Positions 8,647-16,307 of a DNA stretch of 64,000 nt are shown piece by piece. Source of the stretch: JAJCYL01 sp965206015 (GTDB taxonomy: Bacteria > Bacteroidota > Bacteroidia > Cytophagales > Cyclobacteriaceae). Location of the stretch: the NCBI GenBank assembly GCA_965206015.1, contig CBDBIW010000013.1, positions 19,835-83,834 on the forward strand, written 5' to 3'. A model generated the notes under the pieces. The model searched no databases. It was given only the letters and a program-made list of their open reading frames with translations, and was not told the origin of the DNA. Each line of letters opens with the position of its first letter. The stretch's first letter is position 1. Made by a program: the position numbers and the translations under genes.

Positions 8647-8661
8647 AATACTAAAAATATA

Positions 8662-9417
8662 GTGAATAAATTCTTTGCCAATTCTTTATTCGTGGGCAAA
8701 AAACTGGAAATACTGCCACATTGTCACAGCACCAACCGGGTCGCGGTTAAAATGGTAACGCATGCAAAGCCACCGGAAGGAACAATTGTTCTTACAGAAA
8801 ATCAAACTTCGGGTAAAGGTCAGCGTGGGAATCAATGGGAATCAGAGTCCAGCCAAAACTTAACATTCTCAATCATTTTTTATCCCGGATTCCTTTTCAT
8901 TAAAGATCAATTTTATCTCAATATGATTGCATCCCTGGCCGTAGTTGACGCTTTAAAGATTTTTATAGCCAATAGAATCAAAGTTAAATGGCCCAATGAT
9001 GTTTATGTTAATGACAAGAAGATTTGTGGTATCCTCATTGAGAACACATTAAAAGGAACGGTTATAGAACATTCGGTAGTTGGGATAGGTTTAAATGTGA
9101 ATCAAAGTGAGTTCTCTATTGAAAAAGCAACCTCGATGGCAGATTTAACATTGATAAGCTATGATTTGAATGACGTATTTAATCAGGTTATTCTATCAAT
9201 TGAAAAATACTATCTATTGCTTAGGCAAGGTGGTCTCAAAAGTATAAGGCAGGTTTATTTAGAGAATCTCTATTGGATGAATGAAATGCACTTATTCGAA
9301 TCCAATGAAATTTTCAGTGGGCAAATAGTAGATATTGATGAAGTAGGAAGATTAATAGTGGAATCAGGTTCAGAAAGAGGTGCCTACGGCTATAAAGAGA
9401 TCAAATTTCTCAAATAA
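8662..9417 (+). CDS. birA: Biotin--[acetyl-CoA-carboxylase] ligase
   Basis: A 251-residue class I biotin protein ligase that activates biotin with ATP and attaches it to the carboxyl-carrier protein of acetyl-CoA carboxylase. The biotinyl-AMP loop is GKGQRGNQW (a GRGRRG variant). Further motifs are KWPNDVYVNDKKICGILIE and VVGIGLNVNQ. There is no N-terminal winged-helix domain, so it should not act as a transcriptional repressor as in E. coli. The GTG start at 8662 gives the normal N-terminus. The stop at 9417 is followed by the leader of the Omp85 gene. Confidence 0.95.
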   Translation: MNKFFANSLFVGKKLEILPHCHSTNRVAVKMVTHAKPPEGTIVLTENQTSGKGQRGNQWESESSQNLTFSIIFYPGFLFIKDQFYLNMIASLAVVDALKIFIANRIKVKWPNDVYVNDKKICGILIENTLKGTVIEHSVVGIGLNVNQSEFSIEKATSMADLTLISYDLNDVFNQVILSIEKYYLLLRQGGLKSIRQVYLENLYWMNEMHLFESNEIFSGQIVDIDEVGRLIVESGSERGAYGYKEIKFLK

Positions 9418-9480
9418 GTGGTGAATTATAAATTCAATGCTAATCTGAGTGCCTTTTTCTTATTTTTGCGGTCGTTTTTC

Positions 9481-9570
9481 AATATTCATTATTCAATCAA
9501 TATTCATTATTCAATCAATATTCATTATTCAATCAATATTCATTATTCAATCAATATTCATTATTCAATT
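9481..9570 (+). repeat. 18-bp tandem repeat, five copies, upstream of an Omp85 gene
   Basis: Five head-to-tail copies of aatattcattattcaatc (the last ends in t) fill 9481-9570, 30 bases before the ATG of the outer-membrane protein gene. A TATTTTTG at 9461-9468 resembles a Bacteroidota -7 element, which would place the array in the 5' leader. The array is also open in frame with the gene (six codons per unit), but translation from upstream would bury the signal peptide. Copy number is a good candidate for variation. Confidence 0.9.
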
Positions 9571-9600
9571 CATTTCAAAATTGGATTAGACGGGAATGTA

Positions 9601-11067
9601 ATGCGGGGCGGAGTTTTTCTCATTATCATCTCTATCTTTCTTGCGGATCTGGCATTTTCCCAGAGCAAGAAGGAATTACGTGTGCTATCGGATAGTCTGG
9701 AAATGAAAGTACCGGAAGACACCTTGCCAAAGCACCAGGTTGTCATTACTGACATCTTTATTACTGGTAATAAAAAAACTAAAAAGGGCTATATTCTGAG
9801 AGAGTTAAGTGTCAAACGAGGTGACACCATCGCTTACAATCAGCTGCGGATACAACTTAATCGAGATGAGGAGAAAGTCTTTAACCTTCGACTTTTTGAA
9901 GAAAGCATAGCCACTATTATCGATCAGGGGGATAATGAAGTCATTATTGAGCTCAAAGTCGCTGAACGATGGTTTGTCTGGCCACTCCCGATCTTTCGGC
10001 TTGCTGACCGTAATTTTAATGCCTGGTGGAATACCAGAGAAAGAGACTTTAGCCGACTTATTTATGGACTGACCCTTGATCATTCCAATATCAGGGGACG
10101 AGGGGAAAGCCTTCGGCTCACAGCTCAATTCGGGTTTACCCGGAACCTTCAACTATTTTATAGCATTCCTTATATTGACAAGCAAAAGAAAGTAGGTTTT
10201 GCTACTCTATTTGGGTTTACAGAATTCAAAAACCTGGCCTATCAAACCACAGCAAATACACTTGATTTCTTAGACAGTGATGATCTGGGCACTGTCAATA
10301 CATTCCGAAAAGCATTCACTGGTGTCGGTGCATTTACCTATCGACCCAACTTCTTCACACGGCATGGGTTTACATTGGGATACTCACAAAATAATGTGGC
10401 GGACACTATTCCAGCACTCAATCCCAATTATTTGGGTGATGGAAGAACAAATCAAAAATATCTGTGGCTATCCTACAACCTGATTTATGATAACAGGGAT
10501 TTGGTATACTACCCCCTGAAGGGTTCTCAATTCAATCTCCAAGCAAGCAGGCAAGGTATTGGTGCATTTAATGACCTGGGAATTTGGTCAACCGAAGTGT
10601 CCTACGCCAAGTTTTTCGATTTGGGGAAGAATTTCTATTTTGCAACGAGAGGCCAGATAAGTGCCACAGGACCTTTTGACCAACCATTTGTTAATCAGCA
10701 ACGACTTGGTTTTTTTAGAAACTTCGTAAGAGGATATGAGTTGTCGGTGGTAGAAAGCCCGCTATATCTTTTGAATAGAAATACCTTTAGAAAAAAACTA
10801 TTCAATAAGGTCTTCAAGATTAGAAATTTCACAAGATTAGATCAGTTTGCCAAGTTACCTCTTGGCTTTTATCTCACGGCTTTCATTGACACCGGCTGGG
10901 CTGAAAAATATCCTAATGAAATCTCCAAGTTTAATAATATACTGTTGTCAGGCACAGGTGTTGGCCTCGACATCGTGACTTTTTATGACGTTGTTATCCG
11001 GTTGGAGTATTCCTGTAACCTTGAAAAGGAAACCCACTTCTTTCTCAATGTAAGGGCAGCCATTTAA
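9601..11067 (+). CDS. Omp85-superfamily outer-membrane protein (BamA/TamA-like)
   Basis: A 488-residue protein if started at ATG 9601, which gives a clean signal peptide (MRGGVFLIIISIFLADLAFS). The same frame is open back to 9418, but that would put 61 residues, including the tandem repeat, before the signal. Residues about 40-125 look like a single POTRA domain (ITDIFITGNKKTKKGYILRE ... LKVAERW). The rest is a beta-barrel with alternating pattern and a C-terminal strand ending in FFLNVRAAI. The family inserts or exports proteins at the outer membrane. At this length it is shorter than BamA, so it is probably a paralogue rather than the essential BamA. Confidence 0.85.
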   Translation: MRGGVFLIIISIFLADLAFSQSKKELRVLSDSLEMKVPEDTLPKHQVVITDIFITGNKKTKKGYILRELSVKRGDTIAYNQLRIQLNRDEEKVFNLRLFEESIATIIDQGDNEVIIELKVAERWFVWPLPIFRLADRNFNAWWNTRERDFSRLIYGLTLDHSNIRGRGESLRLTAQFGFTRNLQLFYSIPYIDKQKKVGFATLFGFTEFKNLAYQTTANTLDFLDSDDLGTVNTFRKAFTGVGAFTYRPNFFTRHGFTLGYSQNNVADTIPALNPNYLGDGRTNQKYLWLSYNLIYDNRDLVYYPLKGSQFNLQASRQGIGAFNDLGIWSTEVSYAKFFDLGKNFYFATRGQISATGPFDQPFVNQQRLGFFRNFVRGYELSVVESPLYLLNRNTFRKKLFNKVFKIRNFTRLDQFAKLPLGFYLTAFIDTGWAEKYPNEISKFNNILLSGTGVGLDIVTFYDVVIRLEYSCNLEKETHFFLNVRAAI

Positions 11068-11188
11068 ACAATCTCTGATTTAAGGTGTTGTTTACCGGGG
11101 TAGTTTTGAAGTATTAGCACCTGGTCATATTTTACCTTGTTTTTATATAGTACAAGAGTACTATTCCACTCTTCGGTCTATTTGCAAT

Positions 11189-11580
11189 ACTCCCCAACAG
11201 TCAGACCACTGCGTTAGTTAGAAAAGAGGTTTAATTGTTAAAAAGAAGAAAGGAAATGGGAGTAAAAAGAAGTAGGCAAAAATTCAATGCAGGTAGTAAG
11301 AGCGTAAAGTGAGCTGTCAAGTCTGTGCCCGGGCAGTCTTTACAGCGCACCAAAAGGAGAGCATGAGCAAAATCTCACCTTGATGAAATTACTCGATAAG
11401 CACCATCTGGACCATCCTGTGGAAAAGGGGTATTACAAAGGCAGGATTTTCTTCCTTTACAGGGCTATAAGCTCAATGAGAAACGGGTAGGCCGAAAGAT
11501 TCCTGCCGGATTGTATCAAAAACCAGTGGCAGCATGATTTTTTCTCTTCAAAAAGTATCCGGACAAAAGAAAAATAACAG
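11189..11580 (+). mobile_element. Decayed IS3-family element
   Basis: A degraded left end (tactccccaacagtcagacc, 11189-11208) resembles the terminal repeat of the IS3 copy at 51.2 kb. It is followed by an orfA start (ATG 11256, GVKRSRQKFNAGSKS). It then jumps into orfB: SLYSAPKGEHEQNLTLMKLL, then LDKHHLDHPVE (about 11333-11425), and in the next frame GVLQRQDFLPLQGYKLNEKR (about 11428-11490). A large internal deletion and at least one frameshift remove the DDE catalytic core. No right end was found. The rest of the gap 11068-11723 shows no gene. Confidence 0.75.
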
Positions 11581-11723
11581 CTGGATTTCAATTAAGAAAA
11601 CCTGAAAAGTGGTCGGGCGATTGGGAAATACTTCAGATTCCATATAAAAGCCCTCCTCCTTGAATTTCAATTGGCCCAAGCCACCTGCCTATATATATTT
11701 AGGTTTCCAGTAAAATACCAATT

Positions 11724-12257
11724 ATGAGAATTAGCCTTTTAATGATTTTATGCTGTATCACACTCTCCCTTACAGCGCAAAAAAAGATTACTGTCGAAGA
11801 CATCTACCAAGGTGTATTCCAGGAAAAACCAGTTGATGATATCAGATGGATGAAAGACGGGCGTTTCTATACCGCTCTTGACGGAAATAGAATTGTCAAG
11901 TATGATGTGACCAATGGTGCCAAAGTGAAAGTGCTCATCAATGGAGACAATACCCACCCCACTCTTGTTACACTGAAAAGATATCTCCAAAGACCACAGG
12001 ATAATGCTTCAGGGTATGATGACAATTCCCCGCTAATTCACGCTTCAAAGTTGAAGGGAAAATTCCTATTGGTGCATGGCACGGGTGATGACAATGTGCA
12101 TTTCCAAAATTCAATAGCCTTACAGGACGAATTAATCCTTCATGGCAAACAATTTCAAAGTTTCTATTATCCCAATCGAGCACATGGCATTGGCGATTAC
12201 AATGCCAGGGTACACCTTTACACAATGATGACCAAGTTCGTTTTAAACAACCTTTAA
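11724..12257 (+). pseudogene. Internally deleted dipeptidyl peptidase IV (S9B)
   Basis: A 177-codon open frame that joins the two ends of a DPP-IV-type serine peptidase, whose full length is about 720-740 residues. Residues 1-74 are the secreted N-terminus (signal peptide, ITVEDIYQGVF, then the first propeller residues ending KVLING). Residues from about 86 onward are the extreme C-terminus (YLQRPQDNASGYDDNSPL, LLVHGTGDDNVHFQNS, YYPNRAHGI). The catalytic Asp (GDDN) and His (RAHG) remain, but the nucleophile Ser motif GWSYGG and nearly all of the propeller are gone. The frame is kept across the junction near 11945-11980. It cannot be an active peptidase. Confidence 0.88.
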
Positions 12258-12258
12258 T

Positions 12259-12699
12259 ATGACTACTGAGGATTTAAACGAACTTTTCAAAAGAGATCCG
12301 GGCAAGCTAAAGGCTGAGATTGAGCAATATCCAGCGGATGAGAGTCTTTGGGAAGTTGCTGATGGTATTTCGAACTCTGGTGGAAACTTATTTGCACATT
12401 TATTGGGTAACCTTCGTTTCTACAGCGGTTGTAACCTGACCAACGGTGGCTATGTTAGAAACAGGGATCTTGAGTTTTCAGTGAAGGGCTTCCCAAAATC
12501 AGCACTAACTGCAGAAATAGAACAAACTCAAAAGGCTGTCTCCGCAGCTTGGGATAAACTTCAAACTGACAAATTCAATTCCACATACGAAGGTGATCCT
12601 TTCTTTGAGAATTGGGCAATAGGATTAGTTTTATTGCATCTCCATGCCCACCCAGGCTATCATTTAGGGCAATTGAATTATCATGGAAGGCTTATTTAA
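12259..12699 (+). CDS. DinB-like four-helix protein (DUF1572)
   Basis: A 146-residue protein of the DinB/YfiT superfamily, helical bundles often binding a metal through three histidines. Visible candidates are HLLGNLRFY (about residue 48) and the C-terminal HLHAHPGYHLGQLNYH, which matches the family's HxxxHxGQ signature. In vivo substrate is unknown; some members are thiol transferases or damage-inducible proteins. It starts one base after the stop of the deleted peptidase and is nine bases before the ceramidase-like gene, so the three probably shared an operon. Confidence 0.85.
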   Translation: MTTEDLNELFKRDPGKLKAEIEQYPADESLWEVADGISNSGGNLFAHLLGNLRFYSGCNLTNGGYVRNRDLEFSVKGFPKSALTAEIEQTQKAVSAAWDKLQTDKFNSTYEGDPFFENWAIGLVLLHLHAHPGYHLGQLNYHGRLI

Positions 12700-12708
12700 C
12701 CTGATACC

Positions 12709-14046
12709 TTGAAAAGATGGTTTAAAATTATTGCAATAGTCATTCTTGGAGTGATCGTGCTTGGGTTTTCACTGCTCACAACCATTGACAGAACTCCTCT
12801 CCAAGAGACTACATTTTACAAAACTACCCTCGACAGGCTTGATTCATTAGCTGACATAGATCTTAACGATGAAGGCGACACACTCAAAGTAGGCTGGGCA
12901 AAAGTTAACCTCACTCCTGATTTCACCACCTCATTAGCTGGTTATGGAATTAGCGAGTTTGATTCCGTCCGGGATTCGGTCTGGGTACGGGCGTTTGTAT
13001 TTGATAATGGGCTACAAACCATTGCACTATTGACTCCTGACTTACTCATCTTCCCTCCTACAGTTAAGAGCATTCTCGAAGCACAATTGAAGACAATTGG
13101 TGTGAACGCTATTCAATACACTGCTACACATACCCACCATAGCCTCGGCAACTGGCATCCCGGATTGGCAGGGAGGTTGTTTGCCGGACCATATGACCAG
13201 ACCACAGTAGATTGGATTGCAGCCAAAAGTATTGAGGCCATCAAAATGGCCAAATCAAAGCTTTTGAAAACTAAAATCGGATATGCCGCTGTTCAGGCCG
13301 AAGGCCTGGTCTACAATCGATTGACAGACAGCCTGGGTACTACTGATCCCTGGCTCCGGTTCATAATGATGAAACAAGATTCCGGTCAATCAACTATTCT
13401 CACTTCTTTTTCCGCTCATGCCACCATTATATCAAGAGATACTTACGCCATACACCGGGATTATCCCGGCAAATTGGTTGATGAATTAGAGAAAATTCCC
13501 GGAATTGATTTCGGCACATTTATAGCCGGAGCAGTTGGAAGTCAAGGTCCTGCCGGAGAAGGGGTTGGAGAAGAAAAAGCTGATTACACTGCTGGCTCGG
13601 CGGCATCTCAAATACAGCTGATTGCTAATGTTCTTCAACCACAATACACAAATAGATTAAAGCACACCTCAATTGATGTTGATCTTCGCGAACCCCATGT
13701 AAGAATTAACCAATCATTGAGATTACAACCCTGGGTTTTTAACCAATTATTTGGTGCGTATTCAGCTTCAATCACCGCTTTGAAAATAGGAGACAACTTA
13801 TTAATTGGTACACCCTGTGATTATTCTGGAGAGCTCATTGCACCATTAGATAGCCTTGCCAGATCTAATGGAATTAATCTTATGGTAAATAGTTTCAATG
13901 GAGAGTACATAGGATACATTACTAAAGATGCCTGGTATGAATTGGACAAGTATGAAACACGTACTATGAATTGGTTTGGTCCACAAAACGGAGAGTATTT
14001 TGATGATGTTATCAAACGAATTATTGAATTGAGCGGGTCGAATTGA
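12709..14046 (+). CDS. Neutral ceramidase-like protein (PF04734 N-terminal type)
   Basis: A 445-residue protein with a TTG start and an N-terminal membrane anchor (about residues 6-24, IIAIVILGVIVLGFSLLTTI). The domain begins VGWAKVNLTPDFTTSLAGYG and contains ATHTHHSLGNWHPGLAGR, the zinc-binding histidine region of neutral/alkaline ceramidases and relatives. A second cluster is TSFSAHATIISRDTYAIHRD. It is shorter than classical ceramidase (about 650-750 residues) and lacks the C-terminal domain, as do many Bacteroidota members annotated only as hypothetical. Hydrolysis of an N-acyl lipid at the cell envelope is an inference. Confidence 0.75.
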   Translation: MKRWFKIIAIVILGVIVLGFSLLTTIDRTPLQETTFYKTTLDRLDSLADIDLNDEGDTLKVGWAKVNLTPDFTTSLAGYGISEFDSVRDSVWVRAFVFDNGLQTIALLTPDLLIFPPTVKSILEAQLKTIGVNAIQYTATHTHHSLGNWHPGLAGRLFAGPYDQTTVDWIAAKSIEAIKMAKSKLLKTKIGYAAVQAEGLVYNRLTDSLGTTDPWLRFIMMKQDSGQSTILTSFSAHATIISRDTYAIHRDYPGKLVDELEKIPGIDFGTFIAGAVGSQGPAGEGVGEEKADYTAGSAASQIQLIANVLQPQYTNRLKHTSIDVDLREPHVRINQSLRLQPWVFNQLFGAYSASITALKIGDNLLIGTPCDYSGELIAPLDSLARSNGINLMVNSFNGEYIGYITKDAWYELDKYETRTMNWFGPQNGEYFDDVIKRIIELSGSN

Positions 14047-14143
14047 ACCTTAGCCGTTTATATATTCTTGTTTTTCGGAGGATACTCATTAGTTATTTTT
14101 GGAATGTGCCGCTTTTCAAAAAAAGGCGTAAAAAACGATTTAC

Positions 14144-14800
14144 ATGAATCTACTTTTAATCATACTGTTTGATGTCCTGGCCTATTTAGGATCGATTTAA
14201 TAGGATCGATTCCAACGTCAGTATAATTAGGCAAACATTATTTCAAATTAGATCTTAGAAAGCACGGAAGCGGAAATCCCGGAGCCACAAACACTTTTCG
14301 GGTATTGGGAAAAAGGCCTGGTACCATTGTATTGTTTGGGGACATTCTAAAAGGGGCACTGGCAACAACTTTTGCCGTCTTAATGTTTCGACTTGACCTC
14401 ATTTATGCCGATGACCTTATTCGTTTTCGGTTGCTGTTTGGCATACTGGCAATATTCGGACACATATTTTCAGTATTCCTCCAATTCAAAGGCGGCAAAG
14501 GCGTTGCTACTTTATTGGGAATGACATTGGCAATAGCCCCAGAAGGTGCCTTAACTTCAATTGTAGTTTTTCTGGCGGCAGTCTATTTATCCAAAATATG
14601 TATTGGTAGGATCAATGATCGGGGCTTTGGCTTTTCCATTGACATTGATAACACTACCAGCTCTAAAACCTGAAGATTCAATATTGGTCACTTATGGATT
14701 TGTTCTTACAATAATGATAATATGGACCCATAGAAAAAATATTCTGAGACTATTTAAAGGGCAGGAGAATAAGACTTATCTAATCCCGGGAAATCAGCTA
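14144..14800 (+). pseudogene. plsY: Broken plsY (glycerol-3-phosphate acyltransferase)
   Basis: The PlsY sequence can be followed end to end but in shifted frames: MNLLLIILFDVLAYLGSI, then PTSV, a TAA stop, LGKHYFKLDLRKHGSGNPGA, then TNTFRVLGKRPGTIVLFGDI, and after about 14597 a second shift into VGSMIGALAFPLTLITLP. Three lesions are visible: a 14-bp duplication (14187-14214) that shifts frame, a nonsense codon after PTSV, and one extra A in AAAA at 14593-14596. PlsY transfers acyl groups from acyl-phosphate to glycerol-3-phosphate, the first step of phospholipid synthesis. The HGSGNxGATN and GGKG motifs survive. The reading frame then runs without a stop into the peptidase gene. Confidence 0.88.
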
Positions 14801-14887
14801 GGAGTTAAGCATCCCAATAACTTAACTTTCATTTTCAAATCTCTGCCTATCTTTCATAATTTGGCAGCCCATAAATTCAACACAAAA

Positions 14888-16255
14888 ATGAGTGCACTAG
14901 CCTATTCCCAAGAACATAAAGGGCGTTTTCTTGATGAACTAATTGAGCTACTGAAGATACCTTCTGTTTCTGCCGATAGCCGACATAAGGAAGACGTAGC
15001 CAGGGCTGCGGACTATATCAGACAGAAACTACAGGATGCAGGTGCAGAAATGGCTGAAATATGCCCTACTCCAGGTCATCCCATAGTATATGGGGAAAAG
15101 ATAATTGACCCAGGCAAGCCCACTGTTATTGTATATGGACATTATGATGTCCAGCCCCCTGACCCATTAAATCTTTGGGACTCGCCACCATTTGAACCGG
15201 TGATTAAGAATGAAAAAATCTATGCCCGCGGGGCTAGTGATGATAAAGGGCAAATGTACATGCACATCAAAACATTCGAATCATTAATTAAAACCAATTC
15301 CTTGCCCTGCAATATCAAATTCATGATTGAGGGAGAGGAAGAAGTTGGTTCAAACCATCTCGAGGTTTTTGTCAGAGATAATAAAGACCGGCTGCAGGGA
15401 GACATCATCTTAATCTCTGATACGGGCATTATATCCAATGAGAATCCCTCCCTTACCGTTGGATTGAGAGGTCTTTCCTATATGGAAGTTGAAGTGACTG
15501 GTCCAAATAGGGATTTACACTCGGGAGTTTATGGAGGAGCAGTTGAGAACCCACTCAATGTATTATGCCAGATGATTACCTCCATGAAAGATGCAAACGG
15601 GCACATAACCATTCCAGGATTTTATGACGACGTCATTGAGCTAAGTGATGAAGACCGGAGAAAATTAAACCAGGCTCCTTTTGACCTGGAAGAATATAAA
15701 AACGATCTCGGTGTTGGCGATGTTTTCGGAGAAAAAGGGTATACAACTCTGGAAAGAACAGGGATCAGGCCTACACTGGATGTCAATGGAATTTATGGTG
15801 GCTACACTGGCGAAGGTGCCAAAACCGTACTTCCATCTAAAGCCAGTGCAAAAATTTCAATGCGTTTGGTTCCAGGCCAGGACAGCAAAAAAATCAGCGA
15901 CCTCTTTACACAACACTTCAACAGTATCGCGCCCGATACGGTGCAGGTAAAAGTCACACCACATCATGGAGGTGAACCTGCCATGTTATCGACCTCATCT
16001 ATTGGCTACCAGGCAGCGGCGAAAGCCATGGAAAAGGCATGGGGCAAAGAGCCAATTCCAACTAAAGAAGGAGGAAGCATACCAATTGTTGCCCTTTTTC
16101 AAGACGTTCTTGGCTTGGATTCCATACTCCTCGGAGTTGGTCTTGATTCGGATAATATTCACTCACCAAACGAGAATTTTGGGCTCTACAATTACTACAA
16201 GGGCATAGAGACATTAATTGGATTTCATAAGCACTTTGCAGAAATGGCAGGATAG
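14888..16255 (+). CDS. M20-family dipeptidase
   Basis: A 455-residue zinc peptidase starting at ATG 14888 (MSALAYSQEHKGRFLDELIE). The longer open frame upstream is plsY debris. Metal and catalytic residues are visible: GHYDVQPPDP, ARGASDDKGQMYMHIK, EGEEEVGS, the Asp of ISDTGI, and the terminal His of NIHSPNENF. A dimerisation domain lies between about residues 200 and 330. Length and motifs match the M20A/CNDP-like dipeptidases common in Bacteroidota, which act in cytosolic peptide use. It should be intact. Confidence 0.93.
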   Translation: MSALAYSQEHKGRFLDELIELLKIPSVSADSRHKEDVARAADYIRQKLQDAGAEMAEICPTPGHPIVYGEKIIDPGKPTVIVYGHYDVQPPDPLNLWDSPPFEPVIKNEKIYARGASDDKGQMYMHIKTFESLIKTNSLPCNIKFMIEGEEEVGSNHLEVFVRDNKDRLQGDIILISDTGIISNENPSLTVGLRGLSYMEVEVTGPNRDLHSGVYGGAVENPLNVLCQMITSMKDANGHITIPGFYDDVIELSDEDRRKLNQAPFDLEEYKNDLGVGDVFGEKGYTTLERTGIRPTLDVNGIYGGYTGEGAKTVLPSKASAKISMRLVPGQDSKKISDLFTQHFNSIAPDTVQVKVTPHHGGEPAMLSTSSIGYQAAAKAMEKAWGKEPIPTKEGGSIPIVALFQDVLGLDSILLGVGLDSDNIHSPNENFGLYNYYKGIETLIGFHKHFAEMAG

Positions 16256-16307
16256 AAATGAACTAATTGAAGATCAAATCGTTATGTTAGCAAATGAGTC
16301 TTAAAAC

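Noticed and set aside
9418..9600. N-terminal extension of the Omp85 gene starting with GTG at 9418
   Set aside because: It would place 61 low-complexity residues before the signal peptide and is mainly tandem repeat. The ATG at 9601 is a better start.
14305..14673. 122-codon open frame as an intact gene
   Set aside because: It is the middle of a frameshifted plsY.
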